A stretch of 64,000 bases of DNA from an uncultured Campylobacter sp. (lineage in GTDB: Bacteria; Campylobacterota; Campylobacteria; Campylobacterales; Campylobacteraceae). Shown piece by piece: positions 8,253 to 17,055 of the stretch; positions within the stretch are counted from its first letter, which is position 1, and every line of letters starts with the position of its first letter. A model generated the notes under the pieces. The model was not told the origin of the DNA. It made no database searches and saw nothing but the letters and a program-made list of their open reading frames with translations. A program made the translations under genes and the position numbers. The stretch is taken from positions 1-64,000 of the forward strand of contig NZ_CAMYFP010000008.1 in NCBI RefSeq assembly GCF_947255105.1. Reading direction: 5' to 3'.

Positions 8253-8597
8253 TTAGCTAAATTTCAAAGCCAAATAACAAGCTCCGAAGCAACAAACTAT
8301 GCTAAGTCCTACATTTAAAAAACAAAGCGCATATTTGGCATTTTGAAGCAAGTTGATATTTTCTATGGTAAAGGTCGAAAAAGTGGTAAGTCCGCCCAAA
8401 AATCCCGCTATCAAAAGAACTCTTAACTCCAAACTAAGACCCATTTTTGTAAGATAGCCCACCAAAAATCCACCCAAGATATTGACTATAAAGGTAGCTA
8501 GCGGAAAACTATAAGAGAAAAAAGTAGCTATCACATACCTTAAAACTGCCCCAAAAAAGCCACCACATCCAACTAAAAGTAGAAGTTTTAAACTCAT
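8253..8597 (-). CDS. crcB: Fluoride channel CrcB/Fluc
   Basis: 114 residues and four membrane segments, the usual size. The family signatures GCGGFFGAVLRY near the start and GFLGGLTTFSTF mid-protein (the fluoride-path Phe box) are both present. Fluc channels are dual-topology dimers that export cytoplasmic fluoride. It lies 24 bases downstream of plsC on the same strand and may be transcribed with it. I saw no fluoride riboswitch immediately upstream, where plsC codons lie. Confidence 0.93.
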   Translation of the reverse strand: MSLKLLLLVGCGGFFGAVLRYVIATFFSYSFPLATFIVNILGGFLVGYLTKMGLSLELRVLLIAGFLGGLTTFSTFTIENINLLQNAKYALCFLNVGLSIVCCFGACYLALKFS

Positions 8598-8621
8598 ATT
8601 TTTGCCTAAAATAGAGCCAAA

Positions 8622-9335
8622 TTACGCATCAACTTTTTTATAATAGCCATTAGCAAAACGCTCTTTTTCTCTATCATAAATTTTTTGCATCTCTTCTCTT
8701 GTCTTTTCAAACCAATCTTGCTCGCTGATATCTACAACTGGCAGATAAGTTGCACTCACATCCTGTCCAAATTTAACGCAAAAGGTCTTTTCGTTCATTA
8801 TCGCTGAAGTATCATACAAAACTATCGGTTGAACCTTTAAATTTAGCTTTTGTGCGATGATTTTAGCGCCACTGTGAAATTTAAGTAGTCTATCGCCCTT
8901 TGATCTAGTGCCCTCTGGAAAGATGGCGACTACTCTGCTGTTTTTTACTCTATCTTCAACATCTTTTAGAAATTTTGGCAAGCTTCTTGAGTTGCCTCTA
9001 TCTACCGCTATCATCTTTGGAAGTTTTAAAATCTGACCAATGAGCGGGATCTGCCCTATCTCTTTTTTGGCAACCCATGCTAGATCTTTTGGGTGACGCT
9101 CCTCTAGGATGATGATATCAAGCATGCTTTTATGGTTGATTAGTAGTAGCTGCGCCTCTTCATCTAGCTTGCCATTTTCTATAAGATGATATCTCAAAAA
9201 AAGCTTTTGAAACTTGCCCCATACCTTCCTTATGCTTCTATTTTTCTTTCTAAATAGCGCCATAAAAATTATCACAATAAAAACTGTTAGCAAAAAATAG
9301 ATTGCAAAAACAGAAGCTCCTATTTTACCTCTCAT
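8622..9335 (-). CDS. plsC: 1-acyl-sn-glycerol-3-phosphate acyltransferase
   Basis: 237 residues. One N-terminal membrane helix (about 8-28) precedes the acyltransferase core with the catalytic NHKSMLD box (NHx4D) near residue 67 and the substrate-binding FPEGTRSKG box near 138. It acylates lysophosphatidic acid to phosphatidic acid in phospholipid synthesis, supplying the substrate of CdsA, encoded near the end of this window. It overlaps the upstream MFS gene by 11 bases and is followed by crcB, so the three probably form an operon. Confidence 0.92.
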   Translation of the reverse strand: MRGKIGASVFAIYFLLTVFIVIIFMALFRKKNRSIRKVWGKFQKLFLRYHLIENGKLDEEAQLLLINHKSMLDIIILEERHPKDLAWVAKKEIGQIPLIGQILKLPKMIAVDRGNSRSLPKFLKDVEDRVKNSRVVAIFPEGTRSKGDRLLKFHSGAKIIAQKLNLKVQPIVLYDTSAIMNEKTFCVKFGQDVSATYLPVVDISEQDWFEKTREEMQKIYDREKERFANGYYKKVDA

Positions 9336-10629
9336 CTCTCAAAGCCTCCTCTAACTGCTCTTTTGTAACTAAACTTGAATTATATCTTATGACATAACTC
9401 TCCCCTGTTTTGTAAGACTCTATAAAGCCTTTAATGTTGTGAAGTTTTGTTAGATCTAACTTCTCTTTTTTGTAGACAAAGCTCTTAAGCAGACTTGGGT
9501 TGGTTAGAAAAATAAGTTTATAAAACCAAGGAAAGGCCATAATTATGACAAAGAGCGAAAGCCAACCTATCCCATAATTGTGCATAAAAAAGCCGCCAAT
9601 TAGTCCGCCGCAAAAACTTCCAAAATATCCAACTCCGTTAAATATCCCAAGAACTACCCCTTTTTGTGTAGCTTTGGCAAATTTAGAGACGCTGCTTTGA
9701 AGTATTGGCTCATGCATACTAAAGCCTACAAAAAAGATGGTAACTCCTACGATGAAAAATAGCTTTGAGCTTGAAAGTGCAAAGAGAAGATAGGCTATGA
9801 CAAAAAGGACAATTCCAAAAAGCAAAATCGCTTTAGCAAGCCCACCTCTTTCGCCAAACATTCCAACAAAGCTCATCGCAACAAAACCAAAGCACATAGC
9901 GATACTATAGACAATCCAAAGTTTATCGATGTTGTAGTTCATTTTATTTACCAATATGAGCGGAATAGCCAAAAAAGCTATCGTCATAATCATCTTTTGC
10001 AAAAAATTTGTCATATTCATCAAAAAAAGATCTCTATCTTTTAAAAGAGTTGCTATATTGCTCTTCTTCTCGATACTACTTATCTTTGGCTCAGCTGGCA
10101 CAACTGTATAAAGAAGAATGATACAAAAAACAGTAAGCAAAGCACTTAGATAAAAAAGACTTGAAAGTCCAAAAAATCTAGCCAAAACTGGGCTAATAAC
10201 CAAAGAGATAGTAAAGCCAAAGCCAATCATAGCGCCCATTATAGCCATCGCCTTAGCTCTTAACTCCTCTTTTACAAAGTCGCTTATCATAGCAATTGCA
10301 ACAGCTCCAACAGCGCCGCACCCTTGGAGCAACCTACCAAAAATCATAGTATAGATATCACTTGATAGTGCACAGACCAAAGAGCCAACAATAAAGATAA
10401 TTAGCCCTATCAATATGCTATTTTTACGTCCAAATTTATCTGACATAAGACCAAATGGAAGTTGAAAAACCATCTGCATAAGTGCATAAATTCCTATAGC
10501 AATACCGATAAGAAAAGTATTTGCACCATCTAAATTTTTGGCATAGACGCTAAAAACAGGTAGTATTATAAAAAGCCCAAAAAATCTAGTAGCAACTATA
10601 AATGAGAGCGGTAGAGTGCTTTTTAGCAT
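9325..10629 (-). CDS. MFS efflux transporter with a C-terminal cytoplasmic domain (YajR-like)
   Basis: 434 residues from the ATG at 10629, chosen for the AAGGAAG ribosome site; an in-frame ATG five codons upstream has none. Twelve membrane segments are apparent, with the MFS motif A loop as GLMSDKFGRKNSIL near residue 60. After helix 12 an extra ~60-residue tail (YKTGESYVIRYNSSLVTKE) resembles the YAM domain of E. coli YajR. Proton-coupled drug or metabolite efflux is the likely role; the substrate is unknown. It heads the MFS-plsC-crcB unit and diverges from rdgB. Confidence 0.85.
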   Translation of the reverse strand: MLKSTLPLSFIVATRFFGLFIILPVFSVYAKNLDGANTFLIGIAIGIYALMQMVFQLPFGLMSDKFGRKNSILIGLIIFIVGSLVCALSSDIYTMIFGRLLQGCGAVGAVAIAMISDFVKEELRAKAMAIMGAMIGFGFTISLVISPVLARFFGLSSLFYLSALLTVFCIILLYTVVPAEPKISSIEKKSNIATLLKDRDLFLMNMTNFLQKMIMTIAFLAIPLILVNKMNYNIDKLWIVYSIAMCFGFVAMSFVGMFGERGGLAKAILLFGIVLFVIAYLLFALSSSKLFFIVGVTIFFVGFSMHEPILQSSVSKFAKATQKGVVLGIFNGVGYFGSFCGGLIGGFFMHNYGIGWLSLFVIIMAFPWFYKLIFLTNPSLLKSFVYKKEKLDLTKLHNIKGFIESYKTGESYVIRYNSSLVTKEQLEEALRDER

Positions 10630-10737
10630 AAATCTTCCTTTCATAAAACAAAAAGTTTATCATAAAATAGCTAATAAATTTTTCTCTTTTGTTGGATTTT
10701 GGTAAAATAGTCCCTATCTTCAAATTTAGGATAAGAG

Positions 10738-11361
10738 TTGAAAATAGTAGTATCAAGCACAAATTTAGACAAGATAAGAGAGATAAAAGCACTTTTTCAT
10801 CAATATCAAATTTACTCACTTACAGAGCTTACTGATAGCTTTGAGATTGAAGAGGTTGGCAAAAGTTTCAAAGAAAATGCACTCATCAAATCAACCGCAC
10901 TCTATGAAAGACTTAGCGACAAACAAAAAGATGAGTTTATAGTCTTAAGCGATGATAGTGGCATAAGCGTGGAGGCTTTGGACTTTAAACCAGGGATCTA
11001 CTCTGCAAGATATAGCAAACATGGCGATGATAAGGCAAATAGAGCAAAACTTATGGCTGAGTTAGAAAAAAAAGGTGTTACTACAAGTAGGGCTTTTTAT
11101 AGCGCTGCTATCGCACTTAGTTCCAAATTTGGCAACTACTGTGTTCATGGATTTATGTATGGAAGTGTGATAGATGAAGAAAGAGGCACAAATGGCTTTG
11201 GATATGACTCACTTTTTATACCAAATGGCTATGACAAAACTCTAGGCGAGCTAGATGACAAAACAAAACTACAAATTTCTCACAGAACAAAAGCATTAAA
11301 ACTTGCTGAGATACTTTTAAGACTATTTGATAAAAAAGTCTCACAATCTCGACTATTTTAA
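10738..11361 (+). CDS. rdgB: dITP/XTP pyrophosphatase (non-canonical purine NTPase)
   Basis: 207 residues of the Ham1/RdgB family. The protein begins MKIVVSSTNLDKIREI from a TTG start at 10738 preceded by AGGATAAGAG; the N-terminal S/T-x-N-x-x-K motif fixes this start. Other signatures are LSDDSGISVEAL and FGYDSLFIPNG, with SHRTKAL near the C-terminus. It removes dITP, XTP and ITP from the nucleotide pool. It stands alone, followed by pdxS with its own promoter. Confidence 0.93.
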   Translation: MKIVVSSTNLDKIREIKALFHQYQIYSLTELTDSFEIEEVGKSFKENALIKSTALYERLSDKQKDEFIVLSDDSGISVEALDFKPGIYSARYSKHGDDKANRAKLMAELEKKGVTTSRAFYSAAIALSSKFGNYCVHGFMYGSVIDEERGTNGFGYDSLFIPNGYDKTLGELDDKTKLQISHRTKALKLAEILLRLFDKKVSQSRLF

Positions 11362-11383
11362 CTTTTTGTTTTATTCTCTGTAA

Positions 11384-11389
11384 TATAAT
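11384..11389 (+). promoter_or_regulatory. Probable pdxS -10 box
   Basis: A TATAAT hexamer lies 20 bases before the pdxS ATG and just after rdgB, in the usual epsilonproteobacterial sigma-70 style where a conserved -35 is lacking. An AAGGAG ribosome site follows. Confidence 0.5.
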
Positions 11390-11409
11390 CTCAAATTTAA
11401 GGAGTAAAG

Positions 11410-12252
11410 ATGAATATATTTGACAAACTAAAAGATGGCGTCATTATGGACGTAACGGATGTAGAGCAGGCCAAAATCGCACAAGATGCGGGAGCTGTTG
11501 CTGTTATGGCACTTGAGAGTGTTCCATCAGACATTAGGGCGATGGGCGGTGTTGCTAGGATGAGCGATCCAAAGATGATAGAGGATATTATGAAGGCTGT
11601 AAATATCCCTGTTATGGCAAAAGTTCGTATAGGTCACTTTGTAGAGGCACAAATTTTAGAGAGTTTAGGCATTGATTTTATAGATGAATCAGAGGTTTTA
11701 ACACCTGCAGATGAGTTTTATCATATAGATAAAAGAGAGTTTAAAACTCCATTTGTCTGTGGTGCTAGAAATTTAGGCGAAGCACTTAGACGTATAGAAG
11801 AGGGCGCAAAGATGATACGCACCAAAGGTGAGGCAGGCACTGGCGACATCTCTCAAGCGGTCAACCACTTAAGAGCCATACACAAAGAGATAGCAGTAGT
11901 TGCCGCACTTAAAAAAGATGAACTTTTTAATAGCGCCAAAAATCTTGGTGTTAGCTATGAGCTTTTACTATTTGTTCATAAAAACAAAAAATTGCCTGTT
12001 TTAAATTTCAGTGCGGGCGGCGTTGCAACACCAGCCGATGCAGCACTTATGAGACAACTTGGCGCTGAGGGTGTCTTTGTTGGTAGCGGTATTTTCAAAT
12101 CAAGCGATCCAGAAAAAAGAGCAAAAGCCATCGTAGAGGCGGTCAAAAACTATAAAAATGCTGATGTTTTAAAAGAGGTTTCCAAAGGCATTGGCAAGGC
12201 TATGAAAGGCATTTGCGCTAGCAATTTAGAGATAAAAATGCAAGAGAGATAA
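11410..12252 (+). CDS. pdxS: Pyridoxal 5'-phosphate synthase lyase subunit
   Basis: 280 residues, slightly short of the usual ~290. This is the (beta-alpha)8 synthase that makes PLP from ribose 5-phosphate, glyceraldehyde 3-phosphate and ammonia. The catalytic lysines are in place: VMAKVRIGH (ribose 5-phosphate Schiff base, near residue 77) and [12 protein letters not shown] (near 145), with the phosphate-binding [15 protein letters not shown] near 200. The glutaminase partner PdxT normally lies directly downstream but here the next gene is on the other strand and unrelated. Many Campylobacter use PdxA/PdxJ instead. PdxS can use free ammonia without PdxT. Confidence 0.93.
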   Translation: MNIFDKLKDGVIMDVTDVEQAKIAQDAGAVAVMALESVPSDIRAMGGVARMSDPKMIEDIMKAVNIPVMAKVRIGHFVEAQILESLGIDFIDESEVLTPADEFYHIDKREFKTPFVCGARNLGEALRRIEEGAKMIRTKGEAGTGDISQAVNHLRAIHKEIAVVAALKKDELFNSAKNLGVSYELLLFVHKNKKLPVLNFSAGGVATPADAALMRQLGAEGVFVGSGIFKSSDPEKRAKAIVEAVKNYKNADVLKEVSKGIGKAMKGICASNLEIKMQER

Positions 12253-12259
12253 CAACTAG

Positions 12260-12287
12260 CTCTAAGACTGTCAAAGCGGTCTTAGAG
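12260..12287. terminator. Bidirectional terminator between pdxS and the DUF445 gene
   Basis: CTCTAAGACTG pairs with CGGTCTTAGAG (one wobble) around a six-base loop, between two converging genes and reaching into the last codons of the minus-strand one. Confidence 0.65.
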
Positions 12288-13577
12288 ATTTTGCACAAAA
12301 GTTGTTATAAAGTAGATAATAAGCCCTATCAAAGCTCCCACAACCATACCATTTAGCCTTATGTATTGAAGATCTTTGCCGATCTCTAGCTCGATTTTTC
12401 TGCTTATTGTTTTACTATCCCAACTATTGATAGTCTTTTCAATGTAAGATGATATTAGCTCACTTTTGTTACTTAGCAAATTTATAACAAACTTTTTAAG
12501 CCACTCATCAAAAGCAGCAACTCTTCTATCATCTTTTATCAGCTCTTCTAGCATATCACCAAAACTTCTTTTTAAAAGAGTGTTAAATCCTTTGTCATTT
12601 TCAATAGACAAAATAATGGCGTCTATCATATTTGCCAAAGTTTTTGAGTCTGTTAAGGCTATGAAATTTTGGTTAAATTGAGCTTTACTTTCATCATCTA
12701 AAAGTAATTTATCGATGACGTTATCGATATCTTTTAAAAGCTTTACTCGCTCACTACTGCCCTCTTGCTTGCACCTTTGTAGATAGCTCTTTATACCATC
12801 TATAAGATAGCTATCATAGCTAGTAAGAAAGGCCAAAAACTTAGCGCCCCAACCTATAGTTACTTTCTTTTTAATCTCTGGCTCATACTTGTTGAGTTTT
12901 TCTTCCAAAGAGTTCAAAATGCCATCTAGTATAAGAGCGTCCTTGTTGCTTTGCTTGAAAGCTAACAGTGTCTTTGCAAAAATAGTGGCAAAATCAACAT
13001 TTGAGATATTTAAAGTGCCACTTAAGCTCTTGCTTTCTCGAAGTTTTTTATAGATATATGGCAAGATTTTCTCTTCAACAGTGACAAAAAGGCTATCTAT
13101 ATTGAAATGTGCCTCTTTGGAGTGTAAAAAGTTGTGAATAAACTTTTTGGTGTTGTAGCTTTTGATGAAGTCAAGCTCTTTTAAATTTCGCCTATTTAAA
13201 AACTCCGCCCTTACAAAGATGGCTAAGTTTTTGGCAATTTTATCTTTGTTGTTTGGAATGATTGCCGTATGAAAAGGAAAGCCTAGCGGTCTTTTAAAAA
13301 GCGCTGCCACTGCAAACCAATCGGCAAGTCCGCCAATAAGCGCTGCCTCGCTTACCGCTTTTAGCCACTTTATATCATAAAAAAGTGCCACCAAAAAGAC
13401 CACAAAAGCAACAACAAGTCCTGCTACCATAAAGCTTTTCATCTTAAAAAGCTCTTGTTTTTTTATCTGCTCGTGTTGCTGATATTGCCACTTTTGTCTT
13501 GCATCTTCATCATAAATTGTTATTTCAAAGTTTTTTGATGATGTTTTATCGCCATTTTTATCCATATTCATCTCCAT
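12282..13577 (-). CDS. DUF445 family membrane protein
   Basis: 431 residues. A hydrophilic N-terminus is followed by two membrane helices (about 48-100) including GLADWFAVAALFKRPLG, the clearest DUF445 (YjiN-like) signature, then a long helical cytoplasmic or periplasmic region and one membrane helix at the extreme C-terminus (about 408-428). The start at 13577 has an AAGGAG site 11 bases upstream. Function is unknown across the family; a structural or envelope role is often assumed. It converges on pdxS. Confidence 0.85.
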   Translation of the reverse strand: MEMNMDKNGDKTSSKNFEITIYDEDARQKWQYQQHEQIKKQELFKMKSFMVAGLVVAFVVFLVALFYDIKWLKAVSEAALIGGLADWFAVAALFKRPLGFPFHTAIIPNNKDKIAKNLAIFVRAEFLNRRNLKELDFIKSYNTKKFIHNFLHSKEAHFNIDSLFVTVEEKILPYIYKKLRESKSLSGTLNISNVDFATIFAKTLLAFKQSNKDALILDGILNSLEEKLNKYEPEIKKKVTIGWGAKFLAFLTSYDSYLIDGIKSYLQRCKQEGSSERVKLLKDIDNVIDKLLLDDESKAQFNQNFIALTDSKTLANMIDAIILSIENDKGFNTLLKRSFGDMLEELIKDDRRVAAFDEWLKKFVINLLSNKSELISSYIEKTINSWDSKTISRKIELEIGKDLQYIRLNGMVVGALIGLIIYFITTFVQNL

Positions 13578-13689
13578 ACTTATAAAAACTCCTTAAAATA
13601 AAGATAATTCTACACTAAATTTATACTATTTAAGATAGATAAAGGTTTTTATATTAAAATAGTAAGAAATATTTTAATAAGTAGAAGAG

Positions 13690-13965
13690 ATGAAGATAAA
13701 CAACATTTGGATTTTCTCAAATAAAAATACGATTTTAGGCGCTTTCTATCAAAAAGAACTTGCTGAAATTTTTATAAAAAAGTATAGTCTTAGCGGCACA
13801 CTTACCGCCTATCCTATAAATGAGCCAATCTATGAGTGGTCTATCGAGAATGAGTTTTTTGCACCAAAAAATATAGATGAAAAAAAGGCAAAATTTATTG
13901 AAAGCTTTACTACAGACAAAATTCCTACATTTAACTACAAAGAGGGCATTTTATCAAGAGAGTAA
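13690..13965 (+). CDS. Small DUF7710-like protein
   Basis: 91 residues, no signal or membrane segment. The pattern WIF...GAFYQKELAEIFIKK..LSGTLTAYPINEPIYEW..E...F.PK, followed by a C-terminal ESFTT, resembles the small DUF7710 proteins, which are scattered in bacteria near toxin or immunity genes. The gene stands alone with a weak GAAGAG ribosome site; a hairpin overlaps its stop. Function unknown; the family call is from memory of the pattern. Confidence 0.6.
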   Translation: MKINNIWIFSNKNTILGAFYQKELAEIFIKKYSLSGTLTAYPINEPIYEWSIENEFFAPKNIDEKKAKFIESFTTDKIPTFNYKEGILSRE

Positions 13966-13973
13966 TCTCTCTT
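13956..13973 (+). terminator. Hairpin overlapping the stop of the DUF7710-like gene
   Basis: AAGAGAG and CTCTCTT are separated by four bases that include the stop codon; A-rich sequence follows. Short stem, moderate confidence. Confidence 0.45.
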
Positions 13974-14035
13974 AAAAATCAAAATTATCTTCAAATTTAA
14001 CCCCAAAATAGAGTTAAATTTAGATTTAAATTTCA

Positions 14036-14058
14036 AAGAGAGCAAAAACTGCTCTCTT
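14036..14058 (-). terminator. Hairpin after the DcuC-type transporter gene
   Basis: A perfect nine-base stem (AAGAGAGCA with TGCTCTCTT) and five-base loop lie five bases beyond the stop codon of the minus-strand transporter gene. Confidence 0.65.
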
Positions 14059-14062
14059 AATA

Positions 14063-15406
14063 TCAAAGCACTACAAATACAACTACAAGTAGCGCAACAA
14101 CCATTCCTGGCGCTGTTCTTTTAACCATCTCAACAGGATTGATACCTGCAATTCCTGCACAAACTATAGCCGCACCCGCTATCGGTGAGCAAGTTCTACC
14201 AAGAGCACCTGCAATAGTTGCTGCCATTCCAAGTTTGTCTTGCTCAAAGCCAAGCTCAAGAGCACGAGAGGTTATCGCCTCATTAAATGCCATAGTTGCC
14301 GCATCGCCTGAACCTGTGATTAGTCCCATTAAAAATGGTATGAAAGTTCCACCATAAATGGCATAGTCTTTCTCATTTTTAAGCCACTCGATTACCAAAT
14401 CAATAGCTCCGCAAGCCTTGAGTCCTGCGACAAAAACTCCCGCTGCTATGATGATACCCATGATGTTGGCATAGCCACTTCCCATACCACTGAAAAACTC
14501 TTTTGTTATTTTTTCTGGGTTGGTTAGAGTTACGATGATAGTAATTACTGCACCAAGCAACATCGCCTCAGCAACTCCCATAGTGATAAAGCTAACCCAA
14601 TATGGCTTTACGCTCATACCTTTTAGCTCTGGGTGTGTTGCAGTGTAGACTCCACCTATAACTAGTATAAGAAGTGGAATTATTGGCATGATAGCATGAA
14701 GGAAGTTGATCTTCTCATCGCTTGCATTGCTGCTTTTTTTATCTGTGTTATTAGCAAGATTGAAATTTGTACCTTTTTGGAAGTCTTTTAAGAAAAGTGC
14801 CATCACAGAGATACCAACAACCGCTACAGCAAGTGCTGCCAATGCGCTTGGTATTTGAACTTGGATTATATCTGGGATTGTATATGTTGGATCAACTTTT
14901 TGGATATATCCTGCAACCATTGCGTTGTGTGAAAGTCCTGGGCTTAAAAGTGAGCCAAAAGTTCCGCAAAATACAGCTGAAGCTGCCATCTCTGGTCTAA
15001 CGCCGGCACTCATCAAAAGTGGTATCATAGTAGCACCAACCGCTGCCGCACAACCTGCTGCTGATGGAATAGCAATATTTATAAAAAATGTTATAGCAAC
15101 TGCTAGCGGGATTAAGATAAATCCAACATTTCTCAAAGGTTTAGTTAGCATCAAGACAAACTGTCTATCGCAGCCTGTATATTTCATAACAAAGGCAAAA
15201 CCCATACTAGCACAAATAGCCTTTATAAGGGCTGCTTTTGTCATACTTGCCGTAAAGGCATTTAGTGCACCTAGTGGATTTAGGCAAAGCACACAAAGCA
15301 CAAGTCCAACACCTATAAGCACAGTTTTGGTATCGCGCTTTTTAATGAGTAGGTAGATAGCCACTATCAAACCAACAATGGCTAAAATTATCCTAAAAGT
15401 CTGCAT
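14063..15406 (-). CDS. DcuC-family anaerobic C4-dicarboxylate-type transporter
   Basis: 447 residues with about 12 membrane segments of the DcuC/ArsB-NhaD-like fold. Family features include FINIAIPSAAGCAAAVGATM and AVFCGTFGSLLSPGLSHNAM in the first half, and the paired LITGSGDAATMAFNEAIT and ALGRTCSPIAGAAIV loops in the second. E. coli DcuC exports succinate, but this gene is nine bases downstream of an M20 amidohydrolase gene and transcribed with it, so here the cargo may be an acylated amino acid or its product rather than a simple C4-dicarboxylate. Substrate assignment is inference. Confidence 0.82.
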   Translation of the reverse strand: MQTFRIILAIVGLIVAIYLLIKKRDTKTVLIGVGLVLCVLCLNPLGALNAFTASMTKAALIKAICASMGFAFVMKYTGCDRQFVLMLTKPLRNVGFILIPLAVAITFFINIAIPSAAGCAAAVGATMIPLLMSAGVRPEMAASAVFCGTFGSLLSPGLSHNAMVAGYIQKVDPTYTIPDIIQVQIPSALAALAVAVVGISVMALFLKDFQKGTNFNLANNTDKKSSNASDEKINFLHAIMPIIPLLILVIGGVYTATHPELKGMSVKPYWVSFITMGVAEAMLLGAVITIIVTLTNPEKITKEFFSGMGSGYANIMGIIIAAGVFVAGLKACGAIDLVIEWLKNEKDYAIYGGTFIPFLMGLITGSGDAATMAFNEAITSRALELGFEQDKLGMAATIAGALGRTCSPIAGAAIVCAGIAGINPVEMVKRTAPGMVVALLVVVFVVL

Positions 15407-15415
15407 TATCTCTCC

Positions 15416-16735
15416 TTATTTATTGTTTCCATTTATCTTAGTAGCAATTCTTAAAAAGACATCAAGTCCGCTGCAAAGCGCATCTTCGTTGAAGTCAAAA
15501 AGGCAGTTGTGGTGACCTGCTTTGAGTTTTGTTCCAATCATCGCATATCCGCTGATACCGCCATTTTTTTGAACTTTATCCATAAAGTGAGAAAAGTCCT
15601 CGCAAGCACCAAAATCATACTCTTTGATGATCTTATCGTTGTCTACAAAAGGTGACTCAAGCGCTGCTTCATAGAAAAACTCTCCCGCTTCTTTGCTACT
15701 ATCACCGCCCCCTGTGCCGCCTGTGCGAACTATCTTATACTCAACTCCAAAAGCCTTGCTAACACCCTCAATGATATCTACACATTTGTCATACATAAAC
15801 TCATTTAGCTCTGTTGTCTCGCCTCTAGTTTCGCATGCCAAATAGCCATTTGGTGCGATGACATTTCTTCCCTCGCCCGCTCTCAAAACTCCAACATTTA
15901 CTCTAGTAACGCCCTCGCCATGTCTTGTAATGCCATGCATCAAAAGTGCCATTTGTGCCGCTGCTAGAAGTGCATTTGCACCTTTTTGTGGCTCGGCTGA
16001 TGCGTGAGCTGAAAGTCCTTTGAGATAAACGTCAAATTTGGTGGTTGAGAGAATTTTATTTACTCTACAGATAAATGATCTATCCTCTGTCGCCTTAAAT
16101 CCAATATGTGCTCCAAAAAGATAGTCAATGCCCTTTAAAATGCCCGCTGCTTCCATACCAACAGCGCCTCTACAACCCTCTTCACCTGTTTGGAAAATGA
16201 ACTTAAATTTGCCGTTAAATTTGTCTAAATTTGAGGCAATTGCCTTTGCAAGTGCAAGTCCTATTGTGATGTGTCCGTCGTGTCCGCAAGCGTGAGTTAC
16301 GCCGTCGTTTTGTGATGAAAAGCCATCACTTGTTGGTCTGTGAGTTTTCTCTTTGCTCTCTGTTACATCAACGCCATCGATATCAAATCTAAAAGCCACA
16401 CATTTGCCCGGTCTTTTGGTATCTATAGTGGCAACTAAGCCTGTTTTACCGCCCTTTAGCTTTGGTAAAATCTCGGCTTCTTCTTTGGTTAGTAGTTTTA
16501 GTGCTTTGTCATAAGCAGCTTGAAGCACGTCCTCGTTTGCTACGCCATACATCTCATCTTTGCAAACTACCTCATCGCCAAACTTTAACTCATATCCATA
16601 GCTCTTTAAAAAAGAGGCAATCTTTGCAGTGGTCCAAAATGTAGCCCAACCGCTCTCTGGGTGAGAGTGGAAAAGTCTTCTATGCTCTTTCATCTCGTCT
16701 TTATAACTTGTCACTAACTGTGCAATCTTATCCAT
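15416..16735 (-). CDS. M20 family metal-dependent amidohydrolase, AbgA-like
   Basis: 439 residues. Di-zinc/manganese peptidase M20D features are visible: HACGHDGHIT near residue 155, GEEGCRGAVGMEAAG near 190, a lid/dimer domain with GLSAHASAEP, and a C-terminal GHHNCLFDF. The length and the insertion after the N-terminal segment resemble p-aminobenzoyl-glutamate hydrolase subunit A (AbgA) and aminoacylase-like hydrolases. Residue H-P-E-S-G-W replaces the common HPE-x-x-F. Cytosolic, with no signal peptide. It is co-transcribed with the DcuC-type transporter, suggesting uptake and cleavage of an amide-linked compound. Confidence 0.85.
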   Translation of the reverse strand: MDKIAQLVTSYKDEMKEHRRLFHSHPESGWATFWTTAKIASFLKSYGYELKFGDEVVCKDEMYGVANEDVLQAAYDKALKLLTKEEAEILPKLKGGKTGLVATIDTKRPGKCVAFRFDIDGVDVTESKEKTHRPTSDGFSSQNDGVTHACGHDGHITIGLALAKAIASNLDKFNGKFKFIFQTGEEGCRGAVGMEAAGILKGIDYLFGAHIGFKATEDRSFICRVNKILSTTKFDVYLKGLSAHASAEPQKGANALLAAAQMALLMHGITRHGEGVTRVNVGVLRAGEGRNVIAPNGYLACETRGETTELNEFMYDKCVDIIEGVSKAFGVEYKIVRTGGTGGGDSSKEAGEFFYEAALESPFVDNDKIIKEYDFGACEDFSHFMDKVQKNGGISGYAMIGTKLKAGHHNCLFDFNEDALCSGLDVFLRIATKINGNNK

Positions 16736-16931
16736 ATTTTCCTCCTTAAAATCTATATGAGCTTAATTATACAACGAATTAAGCTTAAATTTACTTAAAT
16801 CAAAAACATTAGTTTTTTGATAAATAAAATTAAATTTGACTTAAGACTTAAGATTGGTTGTTGATGGTGTTAAATTTGAATACATTTATTTGTTGATATA
16901 TATCTTAACTAAGCAGTAATAAAATATCCAA
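16736..16931. other. Intergenic region upstream of the amidohydrolase gene
   Basis: AT-rich sequence holding the minus-strand promoter for the amidohydrolase-transporter pair. No gene is seen; the following bases (16932-17054) read as a gene remnant. Confidence 0.4.
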
Positions 16932-17054
16932 ATAGCCAATCCAAGCCCTTTGGCAAGAGGTGGTTTTTTTGGTTGCAAACATTTTTCAAAAACAAATGAA
17001 ATTTTAAAAAAGCTTGGAAAAAGCCCGATTGACTGGGATTTAAATAACTATTAG
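16932..17054 (+). pseudogene. C-terminal gene remnant of unknown family
   Basis: A 40-codon open stretch without a start codon, closed upstream by two stop codons, reads as a protein tail: PLARGGFFGCKHFSKTNEI and then LGKSPIDWDLNNY before a stop at 17052. Its composition is protein-like rather than random. It ends two bases from the end of the minus-strand lipoprotein gene, at the left edge of the nine-gene island, so it may be what is left of a gene cut by the island's arrival. I do not recognise the family. Confidence 0.35.
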
Positions 17055-17055
17055 T

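Noticed and set aside
8038..8256. 72-codon plus-strand frame opposite the flavoprotein remnant
   Set aside because: Hydrophobic low-complexity reading with no ribosome site or family likeness; antisense to decayed sequence.
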